From assembly GCA_900546515.1 (NCBI GenBank), contig URDG01000026.1, positions 1-36,547 of the forward strand: a stretch of DNA of 36,547 nucleotides, in the 5' to 3' direction. Below, piece by piece: positions 26,335-34,028 of this stretch. The stretch is from an uncultured Eubacteriales bacterium. Lineage in GTDB: Bacteria; Bacillota; Clostridia; Oscillospirales; Oscillospiraceae. How positions within the stretch are numbered: the stretch's first letter is position 1; each line of letters opens with the position of its first letter. The notes below the pieces were generated by a model, which saw nothing but the letters and a program-made list of their open reading frames with translations, was not told the DNA's origin and did no database searches. The position numbers were made by a program, and so were the translations under genes.

Positions 26335-27078
26335 GTGAAAAACGAACGGTATGAGAAAATAATGAATATATTGGCAGAGCGCGGCTATGCAAGCGTGGAC
26401 AGACTCAGTAAAGAGCTCTTTGTCAGCATGCCGACGGTGCGGCGCGATCTGAACACAATGCAGGATCTTGGACTCGTGGTGCGCAGCCACGGCGGTGTGG
26501 TGCCGCGCTTGAGCGATATGGACGGAGGCCCTGCGGTTTTCCGCATGGGCGTTAACCCGCAGGAAAAGCTCAAGCTCGACAAGGCGGCGGCGAAGCTGCT
26601 GCGCGACAACTGCATGGTGTTTATGGATGAATCCACTACGACACTGCACATCATTGACCAAATGAGCGCTTACAAGAACATCACTGTTGTCACCAACAAT
26701 ATCTCCGTTTTGCAGCTCGCGGCGAAGTACCGCGTCCCCACCATCTGCCTCGGCGGAGAGACGTGCTATGACACGATGAGCTTTTACGGGTACGAGGCGG
26801 AGGAACTCATCACGCACTTCGGCATCGACATCATGTTCTACTCCTCCTCGGCGATAACGCCGGGGGCGTGGATCGCCGATTACAGCGCGCGGGCAAACGC
26901 CCTGCGCCGCCGCGCTTTACAGCAGGCGGACATGAAGGTGTTCCTATGCGACAAGTCAAAGTTTCTGAAGTCCGGCGCGTATATGCTGATGCCGTTGTGC
27001 GAGGCGGATCACATCATCACGAATGCCAAACTGCCGGATGAGCTGAATACCGGCGCGGCGCGCGTGACGATCGTGTGA
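26335..27078 (+). CDS. DeoR/GlpR-family transcriptional regulator
   Basis: A 247-residue regulator with an N-terminal helix-turn-helix (about 5-57, with SMPTVRRDLN as the recognition segment) and a C-terminal sugar-phosphate sensor domain from about 75 (DESTTTLHII, then the VTNN and GGE segments). Family members usually sense a phosphorylated intermediate of the pathway they control. I chose GTG 26335 because GAGGGGGAG precedes it; the upstream ATG lacks a site. It is divergent from the eight-gene-scale sugar operon and shares a promoter region with it, so it is the obvious local regulator. Confidence 0.9.
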   Translation: MKNERYEKIMNILAERGYASVDRLSKELFVSMPTVRRDLNTMQDLGLVVRSHGGVVPRLSDMDGGPAVFRMGVNPQEKLKLDKAAAKLLRDNCMVFMDESTTTLHIIDQMSAYKNITVVTNNISVLQLAAKYRVPTICLGGETCYDTMSFYGYEAEELITHFGIDIMFYSSSAITPGAWIADYSARANALRRRALQQADMKVFLCDKSKFLKSGAYMLMPLCEADHIITNAKLPDELNTGAARVTIV

Positions 27079-27309
27079 AGGACATCCTTTCCTGGTTTCT
27101 TTCACCGTATCTTCCTTCCCGTAACTTCTACTGTATACATGTTCTTTGACACACTCTATAAAGCATCGTTTGTTTTTCTTAGGCATCTGCGCAGCTTGTG
27201 CGGAGGAACTGAATAGAATGTAGAAGTAATGGTATCATTCACGGCTTGTGACTTGGCGGGATACGTGATAAAATATAAGCGATTTAGTAAAGCTTAGGGA
27301 GGTGTGCCT
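27079..27309. other. Gene-free stretch with a fragment of a DUF6076-like tail
   Basis: No intact gene. At 27197-27223 the frame CAEELNRM-stop repeats the end of the DUF6076-like protein (VTEELNRV-stop at 17697-17723), and some similarity seems to continue just beyond. A promoter-like pair (TTGTGA 27246-27251, 17 nt, TAAAAT 27269-27274) and a strong AGGGAGGTG site lead into the next fragment. Confidence 0.5.
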
Positions 27310-27660
27310 GTGAATTATATTCTCATGAATAAAGATTCCGCGTGGCTTTCGTGTTCGTGCAGACGCGATGAGTTTGACGAGGTCGATTTGATGCTATTAT
27401 AAAAGTGGACACGGAAGGGTGACAGAAAAATATATGTTGTTGCGAAAATATTTGATCAGCAGGGATGCATTGCCTATCTCTGCAAAACGCCAAATGAGGC
27501 TCGCTGCCTTCCCGGTACGCTGGATGCTTTGAGGGCAGAGGGGGTACAGATCGTCATTCTGGATTCGCCTGAAATCTATTCCGAATACGCACCGTATACC
27601 TACATTGAGGACATGAAAGAGTTTATCGACAGGGTCACTCTGCTGAACCGTGCATCATGA
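27310..27660 (+). pseudogene. Mobile-element gene fragment with an in-frame stop
   Basis: GTG 27310 follows a strong AGGGAGGTG site and opens a frame of 116 codons interrupted by TAA at 27400-27402. The first 30 codons (MNKDSAWLSCSCRRDEF) recall the start of HipA-like or ICE-encoded proteins of Clostridia. The part after the stop (KIYVVAKIFDQQG ... SEYAPYTYIEDMKEFIDR) reads like a separate small element-borne protein of about 80 residues. Most simply, a deletion fused two gene fragments, leaving them in the same frame. Recognition is from memory and weak. Confidence 0.5.
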
Positions 27661-27672
27661 CCTTTGAGCTGT

Positions 27673-27694
27673 TTAGACTACTATTTGACTACTA
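27673..27694 (+). repeat. Tandem 11-bp repeat near the right island end
   Basis: TTAGACTACTA and TTTGACTACTA lie side by side about 135 nt inside the right attachment site. They match the pairs at 16178 and 16348 and are candidate integrase arm sites. Confidence 0.55.
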
Positions 27695-27711
27695 TTCTTT
27701 CCGTAACAGAG

Positions 27712-27756
27712 AAAACAGCTATGAACCATTGCGCCGCAACGGTTCATAGCTGTTTT
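27712..27756. other. Large hairpin at the right island end
   Basis: A 21-bp stem with one mismatch (27712-27732 with 27736-27756) and a 3-nt loop, T-rich on the right. Its inner core (ACC-TTGC/GCAACGGT) resembles the hairpin at 16122-16150. It may be a terminator shielding the element or part of the recombination site. Confidence 0.6.
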
Positions 27757-27828
27757 ACATACCGCCATATTTTGTGCGTCATACATGAAAACCTGCCAAA
27801 ATGCACTCGATTCGTGTACGGCCACATA

Positions 27829-27874
27829 ACTCCGACTCTGTAGGCCGCTGGTTCGAATCCAGTCGGGCGTACCA
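27829..27874 (+). pseudogene. tRNA-Arg 3' half, right attachment repeat (attR)
   Basis: Begins with ACTCCGAC (anticodon loop) and continues with a full T arm (GCTGG/CCAGT), acceptor 3' strand CGGGCGT and CCA. No D arm or 5' acceptor strand precedes it. It matches 16447-16492 at 39 of 46 bases. This is the expected footprint of an element inserted in the anticodon loop of tRNA-Arg. Confidence 0.75.
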
Positions 27875-27879
27875 AGTGA

Positions 27880-27923
27880 AAGAACTCCGTTTTTCGAACA
27901 TTTTTTCGAAAAACGGAGTTCTT
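27880..27923 (+). terminator. Terminator of the original tRNA-Arg
   Basis: A perfect 19-bp stem (27880-27898 with 27905-27923) with a 6-nt loop, 6 nt after the CCA of the tRNA 3' half. A second hairpin with a T7 run follows at 27932-27960. Confidence 0.8.
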
Positions 27924-28049
27924 CTTATCCGCAAAGCCTTGATCTATCAGGGCTTTTTTTGATGATTGGAGGCATGCACAGCAAAAATCCTTAAAATGCG
28001 GAATGATTATGTTTACGTAAGGGCGCTATTTGAATACGGTTTTCGTTCG

Positions 28050-28727
28050 TCATTTTGCCAAGGCCAGCGCATTCATGGCGCTGCGCAGGTGGATGCGCAT
28101 GGCAGCTTCCGCGCCGAAAGCATCTCTCTTGCCGAGAAAATCCATTAGCAGCGCGTGGTCCCGCAGGGTGATGTCCGACAGCAACTCCTGGTGCTCATTG
28201 AGCATGATGGTCTCGGACACAGCGCTGTGGATGATGGGCAAAAGTTGAAGCATAAAGCGGTTGTGGGAGGCCACAGCAATGCGCTGGTGGAATTTCTGAT
28301 CGGCAGAAGTGCGGTCGGCGTGGAGCCGTATTTGCTCCTCTACCAGCTTTCCTGCTTCCATGATGGCGCCCAGTTCCTCGTCCGTGGCGCGCTGGCAGGC
28401 CATGGCTGCCAACTGTGGCTCAAACAGGAGACGGGCCTCAAATAGATCCTTCACACGGCTGCGGTTCAGATCCAATTCATCCAAGCCAAAGCTGATAAAG
28501 TTCTCCATGCTTTCGGATACGAAGGTGCCCTTGCCACGATAGACCTCCAACACGCCCTGCGAGCAAAGCACCTTGATAGCCTCCCGCAGGGTGGAACGGC
28601 TGACACCCAGCCTATCCGAGAGGGTGTTTTCTCCTGGCAGCTTGTCACCGGGGCGGAACTCCTGCGTGTCCGCGATCATCTTATATAAGCTGTCCGCCAC
28701 TTGATGGGGCAGGTCTTTTCTCATCAT
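28050..28727 (-). CDS. FadR/GntR-family regulator of the sugar-acid genes
   Basis: A 225-residue regulator. The GntR winged helix spans about 8-72 (GDKLPGENTLSDRLGVSRSTLREA), and the FCD domain about 88-220, with metal-ligand candidates D143, H147, H191 and H213. TAGGAGGATTGC precedes the start; ATGATG leaves a one-codon uncertainty. It is divergent from the IlvD-like gene. The two palindromes between them carry the ACTTGT half site of the Bacillus gluconate repressor GntR, so an aldonate effector is plausible. Confidence 0.9.
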   Translation of the reverse strand: MMRKDLPHQVADSLYKMIADTQEFRPGDKLPGENTLSDRLGVSRSTLREAIKVLCSQGVLEVYRGKGTFVSESMENFISFGLDELDLNRSRVKDLFEARLLFEPQLAAMACQRATDEELGAIMEAGKLVEEQIRLHADRTSADQKFHQRIAVASHNRFMLQLLPIIHSAVSETIMLNEHQELLSDITLRDHALLMDFLGKRDAFGAEAAMRIHLRSAMNALALAK

Positions 28728-28758
28728 AGTGCAATCCTCCTATATTTTCTCATGCTCC

Positions 28759-28817
28759 AGTATACGGACTTTCACTGCAAAAAGCAAGTCAAACTTGTGT
28801 GAAAAGTGTACAAGTTT
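28759..28817 (-). promoter_or_regulatory. Promoter and operator of the FadR-type gene
   Basis: Minus strand: TTGCTT (28782-28787), 17 nt, TATACT (28759-28764). Just upstream lies an inverted repeat AAACTTGT-N11-ACAAGTTT (28791-28817). Confidence 0.65.
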
Positions 28818-28871
28818 GCGGCTGATATTTCAGCGGATGCGACAAACTTCTGGAAAGGGGGCAGATCACCG

Positions 28872-28928
28872 TTGACAAATGGTGCAGAAGTTATTATAGT
28901 TTACTTGTCCAACAAGCAAACAAGTAAA
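28872..28928 (+). promoter_or_regulatory. Promoter and operator of the IlvD-type operon
   Basis: TTGACA (28872-28877), 17 nt, TATAGT (28895-28900), followed by the inverted repeat TTTACTTGT-N11-ACAAGTAAA (28900-28928). The half sites and the 11-nt spacing equal those at 28791-28817, so one regulator should bind both. Confidence 0.75.
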
Positions 28929-28953
28929 TATACATCGAGAGGTGAAAATAACA

Positions 28954-30612
28954 ATGGTAAGTGATCAGATCAAAAAGGGAGCGGACCGCGCGCCTCACCG
29001 GTCGCTGCTGTACGCGCTGGGGCTGACGGAGGAGGAGCTGTCCCGCCCACTGATTGCGGTGGTGTCCGCCCAGAGCGACATCATCCCGGGACATGTTCAT
29101 TTGGACAAGATCGCAGAGGCGGTGAAGGCCGGTGTCTACGCGGCTGGTGGTACGCCTGTGGTGGTGCCTGCCATCGGCGTGTGCGACGGCATTGTCATGG
29201 GTCATAAGGGCATGCACTACTCCTTGGCCTCCCGTGAGCTCATCGCAGATTCAGTGGAGACACTGCTGACCGCCCATTGCTTCGACGGCGCAGTGCTGAT
29301 CCCCAACTGCGACAAGATCGTGCCCGGTATGCTGATGGGAGCCATCCGCGTGAACATCCCTGCGCTGGTATGCTCCGGAGGCCCTATGCTGGCGGGTCAT
29401 GTCAATGGGAAGAAGACCAGCCTGTCCCAGATGTTCGAGGCGGTAGGTGCCTATCAGGCGGGGAAGCTGGACGACGCGGGTCTGCGGAAATGTGAGCAGT
29501 CCTCCTGCCCCTCCTGCGGCTCCTGCTCCGGTATGTTCACGGCCAACTCCATGAACTGCCTGTGCGAAGCGCTGGGCATGGCGCTGCCGGGCAACGGCAG
29601 CATCCCCGCACCCTGTTCCGCTCGTATCCAGTTCTCCAAGCATTCCGGCATGAAGGTCATGGAGCTGGTGGAGAAAAACATCCGTCCCCGGGACATCGTA
29701 ACGGCAGAAGCGTTTCATAATGCCATCACCGTAGATATGGCGCTGGGCTGTTCCACCAACACATCCCTGCATATCCCTGCCATCGCCCACGAGGCGGGGC
29801 TGACCATCGATCTGAAGCAGTTCAATGAAATCAGCGAGAAAACTCCCAACCTGTGCCATTTGGCACCGGCGGGCGAACACTTCATGGAGGAACTGGACGA
29901 GGCCGGCGGCGTGTCTGCCGTCATGAAGGAGCTGGCGGACGCGGGGCTGCTGCACACGGAGCTGCCTACCGTCACCGGCTATACCGTAGGGGAGAACATC
30001 GCCCATGCGGACAACCGCGACCCCGAGGTCATCCGCCCGCTGGACAAGCCCTATTCCGCCACCGGCGGCCTGGCGTTCCTGTTTGGTAATATCGCCCGCA
30101 ATGGCTGTGTTGTAAAGCGCAGTGCCGTGGCGCCGGAGATGCGGGTACATAGCTGCACCGCCCGTGTGTTTGAGGGCGAGGAGGCGGCGGTGAAGGCCAT
30201 CTTCGGCGGTGAGATCCGGAAGGGCGACATCGTGGTCATCCTGTACGAGGGCCCCAAGGGTAGCCCGGGCATGCGTGAGATGCTGGTACCCACTTCGGCA
30301 CTGGCGGGTATGGGACTGGACAAGGATGTTGCCCTCATCACCGATGGCCGATTCTCCGGTGCGTCCCGGGGCGCGTCCATCGGCCATGTGTCCCCCGAAG
30401 CGGCGGCCGGTGGCGAGATCGGCCTGCTGCGGGACGGCGACGTCGTCGACATCGACATGGACAAGTACACCATCAACGCCCGCGTCACCGATGAGGAGTT
30501 CGCCTGCCGCAGAGCGGAGCAGAAGCCCCACGAGAGCTGGGTAAAAACTGGCTGGCTGGCCCGTTATCAGAGAATGGTATCTTCCGCCGACGAAGGCGCT
30601 GTGTTAAAATAA
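28954..30612 (+). CDS. IlvD/Edd-family dehydratase, probably for a sugar acid
   Basis: A 552-residue iron-sulfur dehydratase. Landmarks are PGHVHLDKI (45-53), VCDGIVMGHKGM (C77), the metal motif N118-C119-D120-K121, and SCGSCSGMFTANSM with C191. The C-terminal swivel domain has GRFSGASRGASIGHVSPEA. The family removes water from dihydroxy acids (valine/isoleucine synthesis) or aldonates (gluconate, xylonate, galactonate). No other branched-chain genes are near. The local regulator, esterase and GntP permease favour an aldonate substrate. ATG 28954 has GAGAGGTG upstream; GTG 28942 is a less likely start. Misassignment as biosynthetic ilvD is the main risk. Confidence 0.85.
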   Translation: MVSDQIKKGADRAPHRSLLYALGLTEEELSRPLIAVVSAQSDIIPGHVHLDKIAEAVKAGVYAAGGTPVVVPAIGVCDGIVMGHKGMHYSLASRELIADSVETLLTAHCFDGAVLIPNCDKIVPGMLMGAIRVNIPALVCSGGPMLAGHVNGKKTSLSQMFEAVGAYQAGKLDDAGLRKCEQSSCPSCGSCSGMFTANSMNCLCEALGMALPGNGSIPAPCSARIQFSKHSGMKVMELVEKNIRPRDIVTAEAFHNAITVDMALGCSTNTSLHIPAIAHEAGLTIDLKQFNEISEKTPNLCHLAPAGEHFMEELDEAGGVSAVMKELADAGLLHTELPTVTGYTVGENIAHADNRDPEVIRPLDKPYSATGGLAFLFGNIARNGCVVKRSAVAPEMRVHSCTARVFEGEEAAVKAIFGGEIRKGDIVVILYEGPKGSPGMREMLVPTSALAGMGLDKDVALITDGRFSGASRGASIGHVSPEAAAGGEIGLLRDGDVVDIDMDKYTINARVTDEEFACRRAEQKPHESWVKTGWLARYQRMVSSADEGAVLK

Positions 30613-30641
30613 TTTATAACTTGAGAGGAGCGTATATCTTG

Positions 30642-31535
30642 ATGACTATTCCCGAGTATGAGTACGATCAAAACGGCATTGATTTCAGTGCGTGGCATAA
30701 CGTGCCGCAGCGCGATATTGACTGTTATGAGTGGGCCGCAAATGTAGAACCGCGATTCCCGCTGCCGAAAGAGGCTGAAGCGTCGGAAAGCATCCCTGTC
30801 GGTAAATTGACCCAGTATACATGGAAAAGCAAGGTGGTTTATCCCGACGTGTCGGGTATTTATAAGCTGTATGTTCCACAGCAGTACCACGGTCAGGAAG
30901 CCGCGCTGATGGTAATTATGGACGGCGACAGGATGTATATTCAGGGAGCAAAGATGCCAAATGTTCTGGATACGATGATTGCCAACGGTGAACTGCCTGT
31001 CTCCATTGCGGTGTTCATCGATCCAGGCAATCCCGGCCCCGGACTGCCCCGTTACGGTGGCACGGATCATCGCAGTATCGAATATGACTCCATCGATGAC
31101 CGATACGTTACTTTTCTGGATAAGGAAATTCTTGAACCTTTACGGGAGCGCTATCATATCACCACCGATCCGAGCAAGAGCATGATCTGCGGCATTTCTT
31201 CCAGCGGCAACGCAGCCTTTGCGGCTGCTTGGCATCGGCCCGACCTCTTTGGAAAGGTTCTCAGCAATGTAGGAAGCTTCACGGCCATTCGGGGCGGCGA
31301 TCTGTTTCCGGGTCTGATCCGTCAAAGTCCGGCAAAGCCTATCCGGGTTTATCTGCAGACGGGCGAGCATGATTTGAACACCTGCTTCGGTAACTGGCCT
31401 CTGGCTAACCAATCAATGGCCTCCGCGCTGGAGTATAAAAGCTACGATTACAAGCTGGAGATCGGCCCCGGCGGCCATTCGATCCGCTATGGTGCGTCTG
31501 TTATGCCGGATGCTCTCCGCTGGCTTTGGCGTTGA
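30642..31535 (+). CDS. Esterase D-type alpha/beta hydrolase
   Basis: A 297-residue protein of the putative esterase family (PF00756 type, which includes enterochelin esterases and feruloyl esterases). The nucleophile elbow is C-G184-I-S186-S-S-G, slightly off the GxSxG rule. The acid is likely D244 in TGEHD and the histidine H279 in GGHSIRYG. No signal peptide is seen, so it acts in the cytoplasm. GAGAGGAG sits 9 nt before ATG 30642. Between a sugar-acid dehydratase and a GntP permease, it may open a lactone or cleave an acylated sugar acid. Confidence 0.82.
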   Translation: MTIPEYEYDQNGIDFSAWHNVPQRDIDCYEWAANVEPRFPLPKEAEASESIPVGKLTQYTWKSKVVYPDVSGIYKLYVPQQYHGQEAALMVIMDGDRMYIQGAKMPNVLDTMIANGELPVSIAVFIDPGNPGPGLPRYGGTDHRSIEYDSIDDRYVTFLDKEILEPLRERYHITTDPSKSMICGISSSGNAAFAAAWHRPDLFGKVLSNVGSFTAIRGGDLFPGLIRQSPAKPIRVYLQTGEHDLNTCFGNWPLANQSMASALEYKSYDYKLEIGPGGHSIRYGASVMPDALRWLWR

Positions 31536-31612
31536 TTTCTGGATTTTTTATAGATTTGGCAAAGAAAAGATGGCTTCATGAGGAACAAAATCAAATTTGA
31601 GAGGAGAAAAAA

Positions 31613-32974
31613 ATGAGCGCAATCGCTGTAATCGGTGTGTTTCTGTCACTTACACTGGTCATATTTTTGGCCTATAGAAAAGTAAATTCCTTTATTGCCG
31701 CCTTGGCTGGCGCAGTTGTAATTATTGTTACCAATGGAATGAATTTCTGGGATTCAATTACCAGCTTTATGAAAGGCGGCATGGATTTTCTTGCTTCGTA
31801 TGCTTTCCTCTTTATTATCGGCGGAATATACGGCATTGTTCTTGATAAGACAAACTGCGCAAAGTCTTTGGCATTTGGCATCCTTAAAAAAATTGGAAAA
31901 GAGCGGTGTATTCTTGCGGCAATGATTGCCGTTACGGTTTTGGCATTCGCTGGTCTGAGTGCATTTATTGTCATTTTTACTGTTTATCCGATTTTGCTGT
32001 ATATGTTTAGCGCGGCTAATATTTCTAAAAATTATATCACAGCAATCGTTCTGTGGGGCGCTTCGGTCGCTCAGGCAGTCATGCCAACTATCAAGCCCGC
32101 CAATCTTACTGTAGTTGCTCAGGGATATTTGGGAAACAGTTTGTATCCCGCCCAAATCCTCGGCGTCATCGGTACCTTGATCTGCTACGTGTCAACATAC
32201 CTGTACTTCCAACGGGCTGTAAAGCGGGATCAGGCTAAAGGTATTGTGTTTGCGGCCTCTGCCGGAGAAGACATCCAGGATATGGACACCGTGTTTGCCA
32301 ACGAAACGATACCGTCCTTCGCCTCGGCTTGTGTGGGCGTTGTCATCCTGATTATCGCCTGCGTTGTTTTCAGCATGGCTCCTGTGAGAAATGCGCTGTT
32401 TGCAGGTAGTGCCGTTTATTCCGTTCTGACTGCAATTGTTCTTGTCGGCGTTATTCAGACGATTCAGTTCAGGAAGATTATTATCGGTGAAAAAGGCTAT
32501 ACCGTTAAGAAAATCTTGGAAGAAGGTTTTGTTGGCGTCCTGAACGCAATGTTTGCAACGGCTGGCTTTATCGCTTTTGCGGCTGTCATTCAGTCCTCGG
32601 CTGCGTTTGGCATTTTTGAAGGGTGGATCAAAAATATTTCCGGCCTCTTCAACGGATATGTCGGCGCGGCGCTGGCTGTCATTTTCTGCTCCGGCATTTG
32701 TGTTTCTTCGTTGGGCGGCTTGTTGGTATTCCTGGGTTCCCTGTCGGCCCCGTTCCTCAGCATGGGCCTTAATATAGACGCATTGGTTCGCGTGTTGGGT
32801 GTAGCGGCCTGCGGACTTGATACGCTTCCCTGGTGCGCCTGTGTTTCCGTTTACAATGATGTGGTAGGAATTGAGCTGAAGGGCACCTATAAGCATACAT
32901 GGTGGACATGCTGCTTCATTCCCATTGTGGTGGCACTGCTGCTGGCTTTCATTGCTCCGTTGATTTATAAATAA
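31613..32974 (+). CDS. GntP-family organic-acid/gluconate permease
   Basis: A 453-residue integral membrane protein with about twelve hydrophobic helices, matching the GntP/IT-superfamily pattern. It has a conserved mid-protein loop (GASVAQAVMPTIKPANL) and a C-terminal DTLPWCACVSVYNDVV segment. GntP proteins bring in gluconate or related acids with protons. GAGAGGAG precedes the ATG. It is the last intact gene of the sugar-acid unit and is followed by a strong hairpin. Codon use is visibly more A/T rich than in the upstream dehydratase, hinting at a different origin. Confidence 0.85.
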   Translation: MSAIAVIGVFLSLTLVIFLAYRKVNSFIAALAGAVVIIVTNGMNFWDSITSFMKGGMDFLASYAFLFIIGGIYGIVLDKTNCAKSLAFGILKKIGKERCILAAMIAVTVLAFAGLSAFIVIFTVYPILLYMFSAANISKNYITAIVLWGASVAQAVMPTIKPANLTVVAQGYLGNSLYPAQILGVIGTLICYVSTYLYFQRAVKRDQAKGIVFAASAGEDIQDMDTVFANETIPSFASACVGVVILIIACVVFSMAPVRNALFAGSAVYSVLTAIVLVGVIQTIQFRKIIIGEKGYTVKKILEEGFVGVLNAMFATAGFIAFAAVIQSSAAFGIFEGWIKNISGLFNGYVGAALAVIFCSGICVSSLGGLLVFLGSLSAPFLSMGLNIDALVRVLGVAACGLDTLPWCACVSVYNDVVGIELKGTYKHTWWTCCFIPIVVALLLAFIAPLIYK

Positions 32975-32984
32975 GACGCTGTTA

Positions 32985-33024
32985 ATGCAAGACAGGTGCG
33001 CCTAAGGGCGCACCTGTCTTGCAT
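32985..33024 (+). terminator. Hairpin after the permease gene
   Basis: A perfect 18-bp stem (32985-33002 with 33007-33024) and TAAG loop. A second small hairpin (GGCG-ACTT-CGCC) and TTATT follow. No long T run, so termination may be partial. Confidence 0.7.
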
Positions 33025-33079
33025 CGGCGACTTCGCCTTATTGTGCTGGGATATATCTTTTGAGTAACGGAGGTATGGT

Positions 33080-33830
33080 ATGGCTACTGATATTCGCGCC
33101 ATCAAAGCGCTGAACGACTTTCCCGAGACGCCCTATGAGAAGGCTGCGTCTCAAAATGTGCTGGAGTTCCGCTGGATACATGGACAGTGCTTCAAGTTCC
33201 GTCTGCCCAATGGCAAAAGTATTGATGACGGATCCTTTCCTACCTCAAAGTCCCAGAGCCTGGCGGCGTGATAATACGCCGGTCATGGATCTGAATGACC
33301 TTGGCCGAGTGGACTATGTCACCATCAATCACTCCCATTTCGACCACACCTCTGACCTGCCGGCGGTGTTCAAAGAGAATAGCCCTGTCGTAATCTGTGA
33401 CCGCATCTTCGCCCGTGAGCTGTCAGCCGCTTATCAAGTGCCGGAGTATAACATCTGGCCCATCGTACCGGGAATGACCTACCAGTTCGACAGCTTCCGC
33501 CTGGACACCGTGGCCGGAAAGCACAACGATATCGGCGGCCCCTGCGACCTGGAGGGTGCACGGTTCGGCGACCCTGAGAATACCATGGTTGGCCCCCTCA
33601 ACAGCTACGGTTGTCTGTTCAACACCAGTTTCCTGTTTACTCTGACCAATCACTACCGCATCGGCTTTGCCGCCGGTGTGGATGTAAAAGGCATGGCGGC
33701 GGCCTGGAAGGGCATCGGCATCGACCTGTTGCTGCGCCAGCGCTTGGTGTATGCAAAACCAAAGGAGTACGCCGAGGAGTGTAAACTGCTGGGCGGCCAG
33801 TTGATCGTGCCCATGCACCACGATGCGTGC
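33080..33830 (+). pseudogene. Metallo-beta-lactamase-fold hydrolase, frameshifted and 3'-truncated
   Basis: The frame starts well (ACGGAGG then ATG 33080) but shifts by one base in the A-run at 33215-33218. From there the protein continues in the next frame (VLMTDPFLPQSP...). The zinc motif HSHFDH and a later VPMHHDA are present, as in UlaG-like lactonases and related MBL proteins. After about 33826 the homologous part ends and the sequence belongs to the opposite-strand transporter fragment. With two independent lesions, the gene is not functional. Confidence 0.75.
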
Positions 33831-34028
33831 ATTCGGCACGGATGCGGAAAACTCCTCCTGCATTATCTGCAGCGCCACTGTCGATTCCGCGTCCGCCGGG
33901 AGGTAGGCGGTCATATCATAATTCACCTTCACGCCGAAGAACAAAACCGCACAGACGATCGCAGCCACTGCAAAAAAAGCCACTATCAGCCGGGAGTGTT
34001 CAGTTATCCATCTTGCCACTCTATCCAT
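33826..34028 (-). pseudogene. MMPL/RND-type transporter, N-terminal fragment
   Basis: Reading leftwards from ATG 34028 (site CGGAGACGGCA), the protein begins with a cytoplasmic helix, a membrane helix (LIVAFFAVAAIVCAVLFFGV) and NYDMTAYLPADAES. This is the characteristic start of MMPL-type exporters, which carry a short lead and then a large extracellular domain. Homology stops at about 33826, where it meets the truncated MBL gene tail to tail. A promoter-like pair (TTGTAC at 34089-34094, 17 nt, TAAAAT at 34066-34071) remains upstream. Full-length members exceed 700 residues; only about 65 are left. Confidence 0.7.

Noticed and set aside
29251..30531. 426-codon minus-strand frame
   Set aside because: Antisense shadow of the IlvD-family gene.
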